Positions 27,761 to 37,690 of a stretch of 64,000 bases of DNA are shown here, in pieces (position 1 is the stretch's first letter; each line of letters opens with the position of its first letter). The translations under genes were made by a program, and so were the position numbers. Source of the stretch: Bin25 sp026709415 (lineage in GTDB: Bacteria > Bacteroidota > Bacteroidia > Flavobacteriales > Flavobacteriaceae). The stretch spans positions 248,001 to 312,000 of the forward strand of contig OZ241330.1 of the NCBI GenBank assembly GCA_965200045.1, in the 5' to 3' direction. A model generated the notes under the pieces. That model saw only the letters and a program-made list of their open reading frames with translations. It did not search any database and was not told the origin of the DNA.

Positions 27761-27768
27761 TTATTCAA
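27752..27768. terminator. Possible bidirectional hairpin between recX and atpC
   Basis: TTGAAT-TAATT-ATTCAA forms a perfect 6-bp inverted repeat spanning the abutting stop codons. It is all A/T except two pairs, so the hairpin is weak. It is listed only because nothing else separates the convergent genes. Confidence 0.25.
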
Positions 27769-28039
27769 TTAATAAAATCGCTTTATTGTTTCGCATTTCA
27801 AACACTCCAGAATTGATTTCAAAGGTCCAGTAATTTCCTTGATTTTCAACATGAAATTGATTGGAGCTCAATACGACGGGTTGATCTGAAGCAATTTTTA
27901 CGACTCCCTTTTCCAAAGTCGAAACTATGGGGGCATGGTTATTAAGTACTTGAAATGATCCGGCCGTTCCAGGCACCCCCACACTCAGAACATTTTGTGA
28001 TAATAAGACCGCTTCTGGAGAGATGATCTCTAAGTGCAT
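27761..28039 (-). CDS. atpC: F1F0 ATP synthase epsilon subunit (short form)
   Basis: The 92-aa subunit contains the beta-sandwich domain: MHLEIISPEAVLLSQNVLSV, VPGTAGSFQVLNNHAPIVSTLEKG and a strand-rich end. The regulatory C-terminal helical hairpin seen in about 135-aa epsilon subunits is absent, which is usual for Bacteroidota. It lies nine bases after atpD. In this phylum atpD-atpC is commonly separate from the remaining ATP synthase genes. Confidence 0.93.
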   Translation of the reverse strand: MHLEIISPEAVLLSQNVLSVGVPGTAGSFQVLNNHAPIVSTLEKGVVKIASDQPVVLSSNQFHVENQGNYWTFEINSGVFEMRNNKAILLIE

Positions 28040-28048
28040 TGGTTATGA

Positions 28049-29554
28049 TTAAGATTTAGATAGTGCATTATGCGCTTCAAACACGTCTTCAATGGTTCCT
28101 TTTAAAGAGAACGCATTGACATTGACATGATCAAGTTCCCCATCCATAATCATATTAAACCCTTTGATGGTATCCTTTATATCAACTAAAACACCTGGCG
28201 TATTGGTAAATTGCTCAGCAACATGAAATGGTTGGGATAAGAATCGTTCTACTTTTCGAGCCCTTTCAACAGCCGTTCGGTCTTCTTCAGAAAGTTCGTC
28301 CATTCCTAGTATGGCGATGATATCCAGTAATTCTTTATAGCGTTGAAGCAATTTTTTAACTCGTTGAGCACAATGATAGTGTTCTTGGCCAACCACTTCT
28401 GGAGTTAAAATGCGCGACGTCGACGCCAAAGGATCAATGGCTGGAAAGATCCCCAATTCAAATAATTTCCTTGAAAGAACCGTGGTGGCATCCAAATGGG
28501 CAAAGGTTGTGGCCGGTGCCGGATCGGTTAAATCATCAGCTGGGACATACACGGCTTGAACAGACGTTATTGAACCTTTTTTAGTTGAAGTAATTCGTTC
28601 TTGCATAGCCCCCATTTCTGTTGCTAGGGTTGGTTGATAACCAACAGCCGAAGGCATTCGTCCTAAAAGGGCCGACACCTCCGAACCAGCTTGGGTAAAA
28701 CGGAAAATATTATCCACAAAGAACAACACATCTTTTCCTTGTGCCTCTCCGGCTCCATCTCTAAAATATTCAGCAATCGCCAATCCCGATAAGGCCACTC
28801 GAGCTCGAGCTCCAGGTGGTTCATTCATCTGACCAAAAACAAATGTCGCTTTTGAATTTTTTAATTCTTGATAATCCACTTTTGATAAATCCCATCCGCC
28901 TTCTTCCATGGATTTTAAAAATTCATCTCCATAACGAACGATTCCTGATTCAAGCATTTCTCTCATCAAATCATTGCCTTCTCTGGTTCGTTCTCCGACA
29001 CCGGCAAAGACCGAGAGTCCTCCATGTCCTTTAGCAATATTATTAATCAATTCTTGTATAAGCACTGTTTTCCCCACACCGGCTCCACCAAAAAGTCCAA
29101 TCTTACCTCCTTTGGCATAAGGTTCAATCAAATCAATGACTTTGATACCCGTAAATAAGACTTCTGTTGAAGTCGATAGTTCTTTAAACGCAGGGGCCGA
29201 ACGGTGGATGGGTAATCCTTGATCGCCTTTTTTTTCTAATTGCGGCATCCCATCGATGGCATCACCAACCACATTGAACAAACGTCCATAAACCCCATCA
29301 CCGATGGGCATTTGAATAGGGGCATTGGTGGCTTGGACCTGACTCCCCCGATAAAGTCCATCTGTCGAATCCATCGAAATCGTTCTCACGGTATCTTCCC
29401 CAATGTGCGACTGCACTTCGAGCACCAATGTAGAGCCTTCATCACGCTCGATTTCTAAGGAATCATATATTTTGGGTAATTGGCCTCCTGATGGGAAAAC
29501 CACATCTACGACAGGTCCAATAACTTGGGAAACTTTACCGATGGTTTGGGTCAT
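28049..29554 (-). CDS. atpD: F1F0 ATP synthase beta subunit
   Basis: This is the catalytic subunit of ATP synthase. The 501-aa protein carries the Walker A motif GGAGVGKT (156-163), the catalytic glutamate region GERTREGNDL, Walker B in VLFFVDNIFRFTQAG, and the signatures ALLGRMPSAVGYQPTL and PAPATTFAHLDATTVLSR. Length and motifs are canonical. It is the first gene of the minus-strand atpDC operon. Confidence 0.98.
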   Translation of the reverse strand: MTQTIGKVSQVIGPVVDVVFPSGGQLPKIYDSLEIERDEGSTLVLEVQSHIGEDTVRTISMDSTDGLYRGSQVQATNAPIQMPIGDGVYGRLFNVVGDAIDGMPQLEKKGDQGLPIHRSAPAFKELSTSTEVLFTGIKVIDLIEPYAKGGKIGLFGGAGVGKTVLIQELINNIAKGHGGLSVFAGVGERTREGNDLMREMLESGIVRYGDEFLKSMEEGGWDLSKVDYQELKNSKATFVFGQMNEPPGARARVALSGLAIAEYFRDGAGEAQGKDVLFFVDNIFRFTQAGSEVSALLGRMPSAVGYQPTLATEMGAMQERITSTKKGSITSVQAVYVPADDLTDPAPATTFAHLDATTVLSRKLFELGIFPAIDPLASTSRILTPEVVGQEHYHCAQRVKKLLQRYKELLDIIAILGMDELSEEDRTAVERARKVERFLSQPFHVAEQFTNTPGVLVDIKDTIKGFNMIMDGELDHVNVNAFSLKGTIEDVFEAHNALSKS

Positions 29555-29576
29555 CTTCTATTGAATTTTTCGCCCG

Positions 29577-29584
29577 CAAATATA
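29577..29584 (-). promoter_or_regulatory. Putative -7 promoter element of atpDC
   Basis: On the minus strand TATATTTG (29584-29577) is a perfect TANNTTTG element 23 bases upstream of the atpD ATG. It is the same octamer, at nearly the same distance, as the one before the HU gene. The -33 region is not clear. Confidence 0.5.
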
Positions 29585-29655
29585 AGTGACTTGCCTTGAA
29601 TTTTATCAGAGGAAAACCCGAAGAACCACTTTGATTTTACTCTTTACGGCCTATT

Positions 29656-32526
29656 TTAAAAACGATAACGAACCGTTGCCAGTACTCTTCTGCCAATTAT
29701 CGGCATCCGAGGAAATAAAGAATATTCTGTTCCAAAAAGATTGTCTACATTCAAAGAGAGCGAGATGTTCTCTAAGCCATATCCTACATTAGCGTTCACT
29801 ATAACGCGTGAGTCAACCTCGCCATTATAAAGTGGCGACAACAAAGACTCAAATTTAGAAGAATAAAGAGTCCCTACACCAAAATTGAAGCCATCTGTCG
29901 GGTTATAATTAAATCCCAGTCGAAGTCGATGTTGCGGTTTGTTTAAGCCAAAAAAATCTGATTCCGTTGCTTTGGGACCTAATTCTTTGCCTCTCCAAAT
30001 ATTTTGACTGACCCATGAATAATTGGCATACGCTGAAATATCTTGAGTCAATGCTATTTGACTGCCAAAATCGACCCCCGTGTAGGTGACTTTATCAATA
30101 TTACTATCGGTATACGAATACATCACCACCGGTTTTTCTCGATCTGGATTTTTGTCGCTGCGAACAACCCCAAGTACTCCCGCTACATTCTGGTCCCCGT
30201 TGGGACCATAAACCAATTGTTCCAAACCTTGAGCAGCTCCTTGATAGAGTGGTCGAACTGCTGAAGTCCAAAGTAGTTGAACCACTTGATCTGCGGATGG
30301 TATCGGGTTCGGTCCAACAATTCCAGCAGGTAATCCTGTCAGAGGCACTCGTAATGACCCATAAACCCCTTGTACATATCGCAAGATATGTTCTCGAATC
30401 GTACTGTTTAACCCACCCCCTTCTTCAATTGATTCTCTTAAATCAGTCCTTAAATTAGGGAATGCAACGAGTGGTGTGACTTGTCTGATGACACTGAAAT
30501 CTCGACCCGTGAGGTTAAATACATCTAATGATAACTGCACTTTATCTCCGATAATTCCTTTCCAGCCTACTTCAAAATTCACTTCACTTCTTAGTTTGGC
30601 CTCTTGCGTACTCCGAGGTTCCAAAGGTTGGCCATCAATACCAATGGTAATGCCCTTGGTAATCTCTCTTCCACTTAGTTCTGCTAAAAGCTGTGGATCT
30701 TGCATATGTCCGGAAAAACTAGGCAATAAACTGGGGTTTATTCCTAGACTCTGAGCAAATTGAGCCACACCACCATCCACAGCTTGCCATGGGGTTAGTC
30801 CATTTAAACCTGCATTGGGCAAACCAAATTGTTGATGAAAGATTCCGACAACCGTGGCGTGATTAACTCCCAATCCAGTTTGATTTGGAATCAATGGTTC
30901 TAAAAATTGGATTTCAGGATTGACTGGAATATTGATTGGATTTTTTCCACCATAAAGCCACAGATCTAATTCTTGTTGTCGTATAAATGGAAAATCTGTA
31001 TACAAGTCTATCGCACCAGGGGTAACATAAGTCTGACTAAATGAGCCTCTGAAAGTATGTTTCAAATTGGGTTTAAAGACTAAGGCCGCATTCGGTGAAA
31101 AGCTCACTTCATCGCTATAGCCATAGTGATCCGTTCGTCCCGATAATACCAACTCTAATTTTGGAATAACCTCGGATTTCGTTTGGAAATAGGCTCCCGT
31201 AATGGTTAAATCATCATTGACATCGTTTCTTCCGAAAATAACAGGAGAATCAAATTGACTCGAACGTCTTTCAACTCCCAAGGTATATTCGGTGTTCATG
31301 AATGATAATTGATTGTTGTACTGAATTTGTATTTCCGTTTGATTAATATCGATCACGGCTTCCTCACCGGTAAAATAAAGGTACCCCTTTTTGTCAGGAT
31401 TATTGATATTGGAGTTATAAACAAATTGAAAAAAGAAATGATCGTTTTGTGCTCGAGCTTGAAAGAAAACATCATCGGCATCTTCTTGATATACGGGCCC
31501 TCGATCAGACCAGAAATTGGCTTTCAAATTGGTGAATCCTCCCACCGCTGTGATATTGAAATTATTTTTCAGTTTAAAATAAAGTGACCCATCCGCTCGA
31601 ATAGAATTCGTGTATTGCTTATAGTTATCGATTTCAATTTCATCATTTGGATCGGTCAGGCCTCTTTGTATGGGAAGATCCCATTCCCCATTTTGCTGAT
31701 ATCCCACATTGATTTTATAGCCAAAGTTTTTCTTATTATTCGTGCCAGCATGCCTCAATTGGGTTCTATAGGTATCTAAATTGCCGCCTACTAATTCGAT
31801 TTCTGTGCCAGGATATCTAAAGGGGTCTTTTGAAAGAAAATGAACCACACCGGATGATACGCCAGGTCCATAAAGACTTGAAACAGGACCTCGAACCACT
31901 TCGACTCGTTCTAAATCAAGGGCAATGAGCGCTGTGGCATTTTGGTCAAAGACATTCAATCCCGCTTGGACGATTCCACGATAATCCTGCATCACATACG
32001 TATCTGTTATCAATAATCCTGCTGGTCCTCTCAAATTGATATTCACGCGACCGCCTGATTGTCGATTTAGGTCTATTCCAGCTAGTTTTTCTAAGTACAG
32101 TACGGGATTGTGTAATGGTTTACTAGCTATTTCTCTTCCTAAAATAACGGACACTGAATTCGGGGCATCTTGTATTTTTTCTGGTCTTCGACCCGCCGTA
32201 ACAATGACTTCATCCAGATTTTGACCCCTTTGAAGGTATATCACCAATTCCTGGCTTTCGGTAAATAACTCTAATTCTTTGGAAACATATCCCGACTGAT
32301 AAATTTCCAATATAACTGGAAACGAATTAGGTGTGGGTAGGGTAAAGTTTCCGTCAAAATCAGTGATGGTGTTGGATTGATTTTCGATAACAATCGAAGC
32401 AGAAACAATTGGAAGTCCATCTGAATCCACTACTTTTCCTGATATTTGTGCTTTTAAAGTAACACCCAGAAAAAGAAAAAATATTTGAATGCTGGTCGCA
32501 CTAACGATTAAATTCTTTTTTCTCAT
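29656..32526 (-). CDS. TonB-dependent outer membrane receptor
   Basis: The 956-aa protein has a signal peptide (IQIFFLFLGVTLKAQ) and a CarboxypepD_reg-like domain (QISGKVVDSDGLPIVSASIV, TDFDGNFTLPTP). A plug domain follows with the TonB box-like LDEVIVTAGRR, RQSGGRVNINLRGPAG and ALDLERVEVVRGPVSSLYGPG. The beta-barrel ends YSLFPRMPIIGRRVLATVRYRF-like with terminal F. It imports an unknown substrate across the outer membrane. There is no SusD partner, so it is of the siderophore/vitamin/small-ligand style rather than SusC. It is divergent from the acyltransferase gene. Confidence 0.93.
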   Translation of the reverse strand: MRKKNLIVSATSIQIFFLFLGVTLKAQISGKVVDSDGLPIVSASIVIENQSNTITDFDGNFTLPTPNSFPVILEIYQSGYVSKELELFTESQELVIYLQRGQNLDEVIVTAGRRPEKIQDAPNSVSVILGREIASKPLHNPVLYLEKLAGIDLNRQSGGRVNINLRGPAGLLITDTYVMQDYRGIVQAGLNVFDQNATALIALDLERVEVVRGPVSSLYGPGVSSGVVHFLSKDPFRYPGTEIELVGGNLDTYRTQLRHAGTNNKKNFGYKINVGYQQNGEWDLPIQRGLTDPNDEIEIDNYKQYTNSIRADGSLYFKLKNNFNITAVGGFTNLKANFWSDRGPVYQEDADDVFFQARAQNDHFFFQFVYNSNINNPDKKGYLYFTGEEAVIDINQTEIQIQYNNQLSFMNTEYTLGVERRSSQFDSPVIFGRNDVNDDLTITGAYFQTKSEVIPKLELVLSGRTDHYGYSDEVSFSPNAALVFKPNLKHTFRGSFSQTYVTPGAIDLYTDFPFIRQQELDLWLYGGKNPINIPVNPEIQFLEPLIPNQTGLGVNHATVVGIFHQQFGLPNAGLNGLTPWQAVDGGVAQFAQSLGINPSLLPSFSGHMQDPQLLAELSGREITKGITIGIDGQPLEPRSTQEAKLRSEVNFEVGWKGIIGDKVQLSLDVFNLTGRDFSVIRQVTPLVAFPNLRTDLRESIEEGGGLNSTIREHILRYVQGVYGSLRVPLTGLPAGIVGPNPIPSADQVVQLLWTSAVRPLYQGAAQGLEQLVYGPNGDQNVAGVLGVVRSDKNPDREKPVVMYSYTDSNIDKVTYTGVDFGSQIALTQDISAYANYSWVSQNIWRGKELGPKATESDFFGLNKPQHRLRLGFNYNPTDGFNFGVGTLYSSKFESLLSPLYNGEVDSRVIVNANVGYGLENISLSLNVDNLFGTEYSLFPRMPIIGRRVLATVRYRF

Positions 32527-32620
32527 TGGTTTTTTATCTTTTTGTAGTTCAATGGTTTTATCTATAGAGGTTGTCTTATTTTATTGAGCAAAGACAATTA
32601 AAAATGCGAATTTATCAACA

Positions 32621-33676
32621 TTGAAGTTATTTTTTAATTCTATAAATCATTTTGCAAAATCAATTTGCTATATCACCATCAAGAATATATGCAAACTTTT
32701 TAATGTCCTATATTTTAAAAGTGTCGTTGTTTATGGTAAAAAAAACATTCCCAAAAATGCTGGCATCATCTATTGCGCCAATCACTGTAATGGATTTTTA
32801 GACGCCCTTTTATTGGGGGCATATACTCCTAGAAAAGTGATTTCATTAACGAGAAGTGATGTCTTCAACAAACGATTTTCATGGTTTTTGAGTGCTATAG
32901 GTATGTTGCCAATCTATCGGATGCGAGACGGCTATGAAAAACTTTCAAAAAATCGTGATGTGTTCGCTCAATGCAGAGCATTGCTAGGAAATAAAACATC
33001 CCTTATCATGTTTCCTGAAGCCGGTCAAAATTTAAACAGATATCTCAAACCCTTATCCAAAGGAAGTAGTCGACTTGCACTAGAGTCTCAAAAAGACTAT
33101 CTGTCAACCAACATCTATTTGCAACCAGTTGGGCTTAACTACAGTCATTTGTCTGCTCCAAGAGGAACTGTACACTTGTTCTTTGGAAAGCCGATTTTAG
33201 TGCGGAACTTTCTTTCAAAAACAAAAAAACTTCCCATCATCATCAATGAAATAAAAAAAGAACTCGCCGAAGAAATTAAAAACTGTTTATGGCTTCCTGA
33301 AATTGAAGAAGGCTTTGAGCATCAATGGCGATTTGTGGATAATCAATCGGCTAAAGCTCATTTTCAACATCTAAAAAAGAAATTGCCTTTTCATTCAAAA
33401 AAAGCCCCTCCAAAAATGAAGTCTACTTTATTCATCCAGTTATTAGAATTCCCCAATTGGATTGTTTTTCAAATTCTAAAGAAAGTCCTTAAGCTCTTTG
33501 ATACGCAATTATTTTATAATTCAATGAAATATGCTTTTGGGGCCATTATTTTTCCATTGTACTGGATTATATCGGTCTTGACTTTATGGTTTGTTGCAGG
33601 ACTACGGATGGCATTAATTTTTCTTATCATTTGTGTGGGGAGTCTTTTTTTACGCCAATCACTAATGGCTAAGTGA
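32621..33676 (+). CDS. PlsC-like 1-acylglycerol-3-phosphate acyltransferase
   Basis: The 351-aa protein has the acyltransferase motif NHCNGFLD (NHX4D), SLTRSDVFNKR, and FPEAGQ in place of FPEGTR. The C-terminus has two hydrophobic segments (AFGAIIFPLYWIISVLTLWF and MALIFLIICVGSLFL), so it is membrane bound. It likely acylates lysophosphatidate or a related lipid. It starts with TTG 32621, the only start in the frame that gives a full N-terminus. The exact acyl acceptor cannot be inferred. Confidence 0.87.
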   Translation: MKLFFNSINHFAKSICYITIKNICKLFNVLYFKSVVVYGKKNIPKNAGIIYCANHCNGFLDALLLGAYTPRKVISLTRSDVFNKRFSWFLSAIGMLPIYRMRDGYEKLSKNRDVFAQCRALLGNKTSLIMFPEAGQNLNRYLKPLSKGSSRLALESQKDYLSTNIYLQPVGLNYSHLSAPRGTVHLFFGKPILVRNFLSKTKKLPIIINEIKKELAEEIKNCLWLPEIEEGFEHQWRFVDNQSAKAHFQHLKKKLPFHSKKAPPKMKSTLFIQLLEFPNWIVFQILKKVLKLFDTQLFYNSMKYAFGAIIFPLYWIISVLTLWFVAGLRMALIFLIICVGSLFLRQSLMAK

Positions 33677-34273
33677 TTGAAATAAAATTCCTCTCTTACC
33701 ATTCGACTTCATCAAACCCACAAACGAAGATTTTTAGAATGACCCCCTCTTTTTTCCGATTGATTTTCGTTTAATCCTTTATACGGACTTTTGAGAGCTA
33801 TTTGTTCTTTCCAACCTATGTTGTGTTACCCCATATTGAAAGGACAAGTTTTAATATTTATCACTGCCTTGTCTGTACGTCTTCATACCATTCCCCTACC
33901 GAAAATCGAATCCTTCTATTTTGTTGCGTGAGTCTTGGTGTGAAAAAAAATGGGCTACAGGGCGAACCCTGCCAACCTATCTCAATTTGATACTAAACTC
34001 CAAACTGTCCCCCTTAATTTAATCCCCATGGATTATGTTGCACTAGCCTGTTGAATATGGCTCCAATTTGAGAATGCTTTTGAGCTTCGACGGGATGCAA
34101 AGAGTTCGTTTGGCGATGATGGTTTTTTAACCTTTACGAAAGGTTTTATAAACAATGGACGTATTTCCTTGCATTGAAAGACTAAATCGAATGAATATGC
34201 AACCCTTTGATGCCGAATATAAAAACGGACTCATGGATTATATTTGAGCTTTTAAGGAGCAACTGTTTTAGCT
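33677..34273. other. Intergenic region with gene debris before the sulfatase pair
   Basis: No intact gene is seen. It contains repeat copy A (33764-33990) and a 34-codon open fragment at 34073-34177 (NAFELRRDAKSSFGDDGFLT...) with no start. At 34038-34058 the bases TGTTGCACTAGCCTGTTGAA resemble 8493-8510, next to the IS5-type stub, and may mark an old element end. Confidence 0.35.
33764..33990. repeat. Diverged direct repeat A flanking the sulfatase genes (partner 37323-37580)
   Basis: The left part (ATTTTCGTTTAATCCTTTAT ...) and the right part (from TTCATACCATTCCCCTACCG through TCGAATCC and AGTCTTGG to CCAACCTATCTC) align in the same order with the region downstream of the second sulfatase, at roughly two thirds identity. 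Copy A lacks about 30 bases in the middle. The repeats are non-coding as far as I can see. Confidence 0.45.
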
Positions 34274-35599
34274 ATGATCACTGTTCTCATGTATTTACAC
34301 TACATCATTTCAGTTTTACTTCCAGTCTGCATCAAAAACATAGATAGCTTCATCTTAGAAGAAAATGAAAGACCCAATATCATTTTGATTATGGCAGATG
34401 ATTTGGGTATTGAAGGTTTGGGGGTCTATGGCAGTGATGATTATAACACACCAAATCTTGATTTTTTGGCAAATCATGGAATGCGTTTCAATCATGCTTA
34501 TTCGACGCCTTTATGCACCCCTTCACGTGTGCAATTAATGACTGGAAAATACAATCACAAAAACTATCTTGGTTTTGGACTTTTGGATTCTCGAGAAACG
34601 ACTTTTGCAAATTATTTCAAGCAGCAAGGCTATGAAACACTCATCGTTGGGAAGTGGCAATTGTTTGGGAATTCAAAACAACAACGATTAGCTGGTGGAA
34701 AAATCGGATCAAGACCAGAAGACGCTGGATTCAATGATTATTGTTTGTGGCAAATAGACCAATTAGGTTCACGATATAAAACTCCCAAACTAAGCATCAA
34801 GGATAACGGAGGGGAGGCCAAAAAATACCCAGGTTATGGTCCGGATTATTTTGTTGATTATATCGATCAATTCATTGAGAAGAACTCAGACCATCCATTT
34901 TTGATTTACTATCCCATGGTGTTGCCACACGACCCCTTTGAACCAACACCCGATAATGAAACTTTCGAATTGGAGACGCCTTCAATCAATCATCCAAAGT
35001 ATTTTGGATCCATGGTTCAATATATGGATAAATTGGTTGGTAAAATTGTCCATATGGTCGAAAATAAAGGGCTAACTAACAATACCTTACTCTTATTTTT
35101 GAGTGATAATGGAACTAGTAGAAAAATAACATCCCGTCAAAATGGTCACCAGATACAAGGAGGAAAAGGATTAACCACTAGTGCCGGAACTCATGTCCCC
35201 TTGATTGCCTACTGGCCAGGGACAATAACTCAAGGTTCTATCAATAATCATCTCATTGATTTCACTGATTTTATGCCAACCTTACTCGATGTTGCTGGAA
35301 TTAACGTTATCGATGAACAGCTCGATGGCATCAGTTTTTATTCTCAATTAATAGGAGAGAATAGTGAACCAAGACAATGGGTCTACTGTCATTACGCTCC
35401 CAATTGGGGAAAGTTTAAAAAGGCCATCTACATACATGACAAACAATGGAAGATATATAAAAATGGAGATGTGTTCAATATGATTGATGACCCCCTAGAA
35501 CGCACACCAATTCATGTTGACGTTTTAGATTTAGAAGATGTAAAGAAAATAGCAGAACTTAGGAATATTCTCAGCCAAACCACTCCAGGATACGATTAA
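34274..35599 (+). CDS. Secreted sulfatase (type I, formylglycine-dependent)
   Basis: The 441-aa protein has a hydrophobic N-terminus and the sulfatase signature: metal-binding DD in IILIMADDLGIEGLGVYG, then CTPSRVQLMTGKYNHKN. Here C81 in CxPSR is converted to formylglycine by an anaerobic-type or FGE maturase. LVGKWQLFG and the LFLSDNGTS metal segment are also present. It hydrolyses sulfate esters, probably on marine polysaccharides. The exact S1 subfamily is not resolved by eye. It precedes a second sulfatase by 103 bases on the same strand. Confidence 0.92.
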   Translation: MITVLMYLHYIISVLLPVCIKNIDSFILEENERPNIILIMADDLGIEGLGVYGSDDYNTPNLDFLANHGMRFNHAYSTPLCTPSRVQLMTGKYNHKNYLGFGLLDSRETTFANYFKQQGYETLIVGKWQLFGNSKQQRLAGGKIGSRPEDAGFNDYCLWQIDQLGSRYKTPKLSIKDNGGEAKKYPGYGPDYFVDYIDQFIEKNSDHPFLIYYPMVLPHDPFEPTPDNETFELETPSINHPKYFGSMVQYMDKLVGKIVHMVENKGLTNNTLLLFLSDNGTSRKITSRQNGHQIQGGKGLTTSAGTHVPLIAYWPGTITQGSINNHLIDFTDFMPTLLDVAGINVIDEQLDGISFYSQLIGENSEPRQWVYCHYAPNWGKFKKAIYIHDKQWKIYKNGDVFNMIDDPLERTPIHVDVLDLEDVKKIAELRNILSQTTPGYD

Positions 35600-35702
35600 C
35601 CAAACCAAAGTTTTAGACAGAACATGCTATGCTTCTGCGAAGATTTAGATTTCTATCAAATACGTCGGAATAGAACAAAAAAAGCAAATAGAATACGACG
35701 CC

Positions 35703-37193
35703 ATGCATAGATTATACGTATTATTTCTTCTTATTTTCTTTTTCTCTGGAAAAGAACCAAGATCTGTCATTAATGATATCGATGTCGGTCGTCATGATGA
35801 AAAGCCTTTTGTCACGGATAAGATGAATGTTTTATTCATCATTTCTGATGATTTAACAGCAAAAGCCGTGTCTTCCTATGGAAATCCCGTTGTAAAAACC
35901 CCGTACATCGATCAACTGGCTTCTGAAGGAACCATGTATACCAGAGCTTATTGTCAATATCCTGTTTGCGGTCCATCAAGAGCGTCCTTTTTATCGGGTT
36001 ATTATCCTAGTGCCACAAAAGTCTTCGGATACGTCAGTGGAAGAGAAGCCATCGGTCCAAATCGAGATACTTGGCCACAACTTTTTAAAAAAAACGGGTA
36101 TTATACGGCTCGGGTGAGTAAACTATTTCATATGCGAGTTCCAAAAGACATCGAAAATGGTTTAGATGGAAAAGATGACGATGATTCTTGGACAGAAAAG
36201 TTCAACAGCCCTGGACCAGAATGGAAAGCTCCGGGGGCAGGAGAATTGGTTCAAGATAATCCGAATGGGACATTACCGATTAAAGGAGGAAATGTGATGA
36301 CTATTGTTAAAGCAGATGGAGATGATTTGGTACATTCTGATGGTAAAACAGCGGCCAAAGCATCTGAATTAATCAGGCAACACAAAGACAAATCTTTTTT
36401 TCTTGCCGTTGGATTTGTTAGACCCCATGTGCCTTTCGTAGCCCCTAGAAATTATTTCGATGACTACCCTTATGAATCCATTATTTTACCAAATAACCCA
36501 CCCGACGATTGGTCTGATATTCCAAGAGTCGGAATTAACTATGTCAATAGTGTCAAAAACCAAATGAACGATACACAAAAACAAAAGGCAATTGCTGCTT
36601 ATTACGCCTCTGTTTCCTATATGGATGCTCAAGTCGGTCAGGTATTGAGAACGTTAAAAGAAGAAGGTTTGGAAGACAACACCATCGTTATTTTTACTTC
36701 AGATCATGGGTTTCATTTGGGAGAACATGAATTTTGGATGAAAGTCAGTGTTAAAGAAGAATCTGCAAGGGTTCCTCTAATCATTAAAGTTCCAGGAAAG
36801 GCCCCATCAGTGTGTCATTCCTTTGTAGAATTATTGGATTTATATCCGACTATAGCCGAATTAACAGGACTTTCGTATTCAAAACACCTTCAAGGAAAGA
36901 GTTTGGTGCCAACATTAGATAATCCACAACATTCTGTCAGAGATATGGCTTTTTCTGTGACTCAAGATGGACATACTTATTTATTGCGAACCGATCAATG
37001 GGCCTATATCCAATATAAAGAAGATGCTTCATTAGGAATCGAGTTATTTGATATGCATTCGGATCCAGGCCAATACACTAATTTGGCTTTAGATCCCAAT
37101 TATGCCCCTCAAGTAGAAGAATTTAAACAAAAACTTAGAGAGAAATTAAGAGAAGTGAGGTCTAATGATTTGGGAATTCAATATTCTTTATGA
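35703..37193 (+). CDS. Secreted sulfatase, iduronate-2-sulfatase-like
   Basis: The 496-aa protein has an N-terminal signal (LYVLFLLIFFFSG), metal DD in LFIISDDLTAKAVSSYG, and the formylglycine motif CGPSR (C89) in YPVCGPSRASFLSGYYP. The segments FVRPHVPFVAPRNYFDDY and FTSDHGFHLGEHEFWMK are typical of the S1_7 group containing iduronate-2-sulfatases. It likely removes sulfate from uronic-acid-containing glycans, which is a family inference. Together with the preceding sulfatase it forms a small sulfated-polysaccharide unit without a visible SusCD pair or glycoside hydrolase. Confidence 0.93.
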   Translation: MHRLYVLFLLIFFFSGKEPRSVINDIDVGRHDEKPFVTDKMNVLFIISDDLTAKAVSSYGNPVVKTPYIDQLASEGTMYTRAYCQYPVCGPSRASFLSGYYPSATKVFGYVSGREAIGPNRDTWPQLFKKNGYYTARVSKLFHMRVPKDIENGLDGKDDDDSWTEKFNSPGPEWKAPGAGELVQDNPNGTLPIKGGNVMTIVKADGDDLVHSDGKTAAKASELIRQHKDKSFFLAVGFVRPHVPFVAPRNYFDDYPYESIILPNNPPDDWSDIPRVGINYVNSVKNQMNDTQKQKAIAAYYASVSYMDAQVGQVLRTLKEEGLEDNTIVIFTSDHGFHLGEHEFWMKVSVKEESARVPLIIKVPGKAPSVCHSFVELLDLYPTIAELTGLSYSKHLQGKSLVPTLDNPQHSVRDMAFSVTQDGHTYLLRTDQWAYIQYKEDASLGIELFDMHSDPGQYTNLALDPNYAPQVEEFKQKLREKLREVRSNDLGIQYSL

Positions 37194-37322
37194 AGGCGGC
37201 ATCATTTCGTGTGTTTTCGATTCGCTGAGCATCATGTCAAACAAAACCTATTCGAACTTTCAAGTTTAGCAAATTTTGAAAGTCGTATGATTTTCACAAT
37301 TAATTCCAACATTTCAAGACTC

Positions 37323-37580
37323 ATTTTCGTTTAATCTATATATATGGCCTTTTGAATGCTGTTTTGTTTTTTTCATCTTATATTGCATCGCTAAGCCCAT
37401 CGACACATGTTTAGTATATTCATTTATAGCATGTCTATTTTCAAACTATATATTGTTCCCCATCAATAAATTTTCATAACATCTCCCATTGAAAGTCGAA
37501 TCTTTTTATCTCATGGAGTAATCTTGGCGTATGGAAAATGGATTAGAAGAAGCTCCCTTTCCAACTGATCTGAAACCTCC
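37323..37580. repeat. Diverged direct repeat B flanking the sulfatase genes (partner 33764-33990)
   Basis: ATTTTCGTTTAATCTATATA at the left and TTCATAACATCTCCCATTG through AAGTCGAATC, ATCTTGGCGTATGG and CCAACTGATCTG at the right match copy A in order and orientation. Divergence is high, so the duplication is old. Confidence 0.45.
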
Positions 37581-37690
37581 GATTACAGGCACACCAAAAG
37601 AGAAAAAATCCAGTTGGTAAAGCAGAAGTTTCCGACCGTACCAAAAAACTAGGCATGAACAACGAATGCAAAGTTTTGCAAATTTGATAA

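Noticed and set aside
33802..33990. 62-codon plus-strand frame within repeat A
   Set aside because: Not preserved in repeat B, Cys/His-rich by chance, with no signal or motif.
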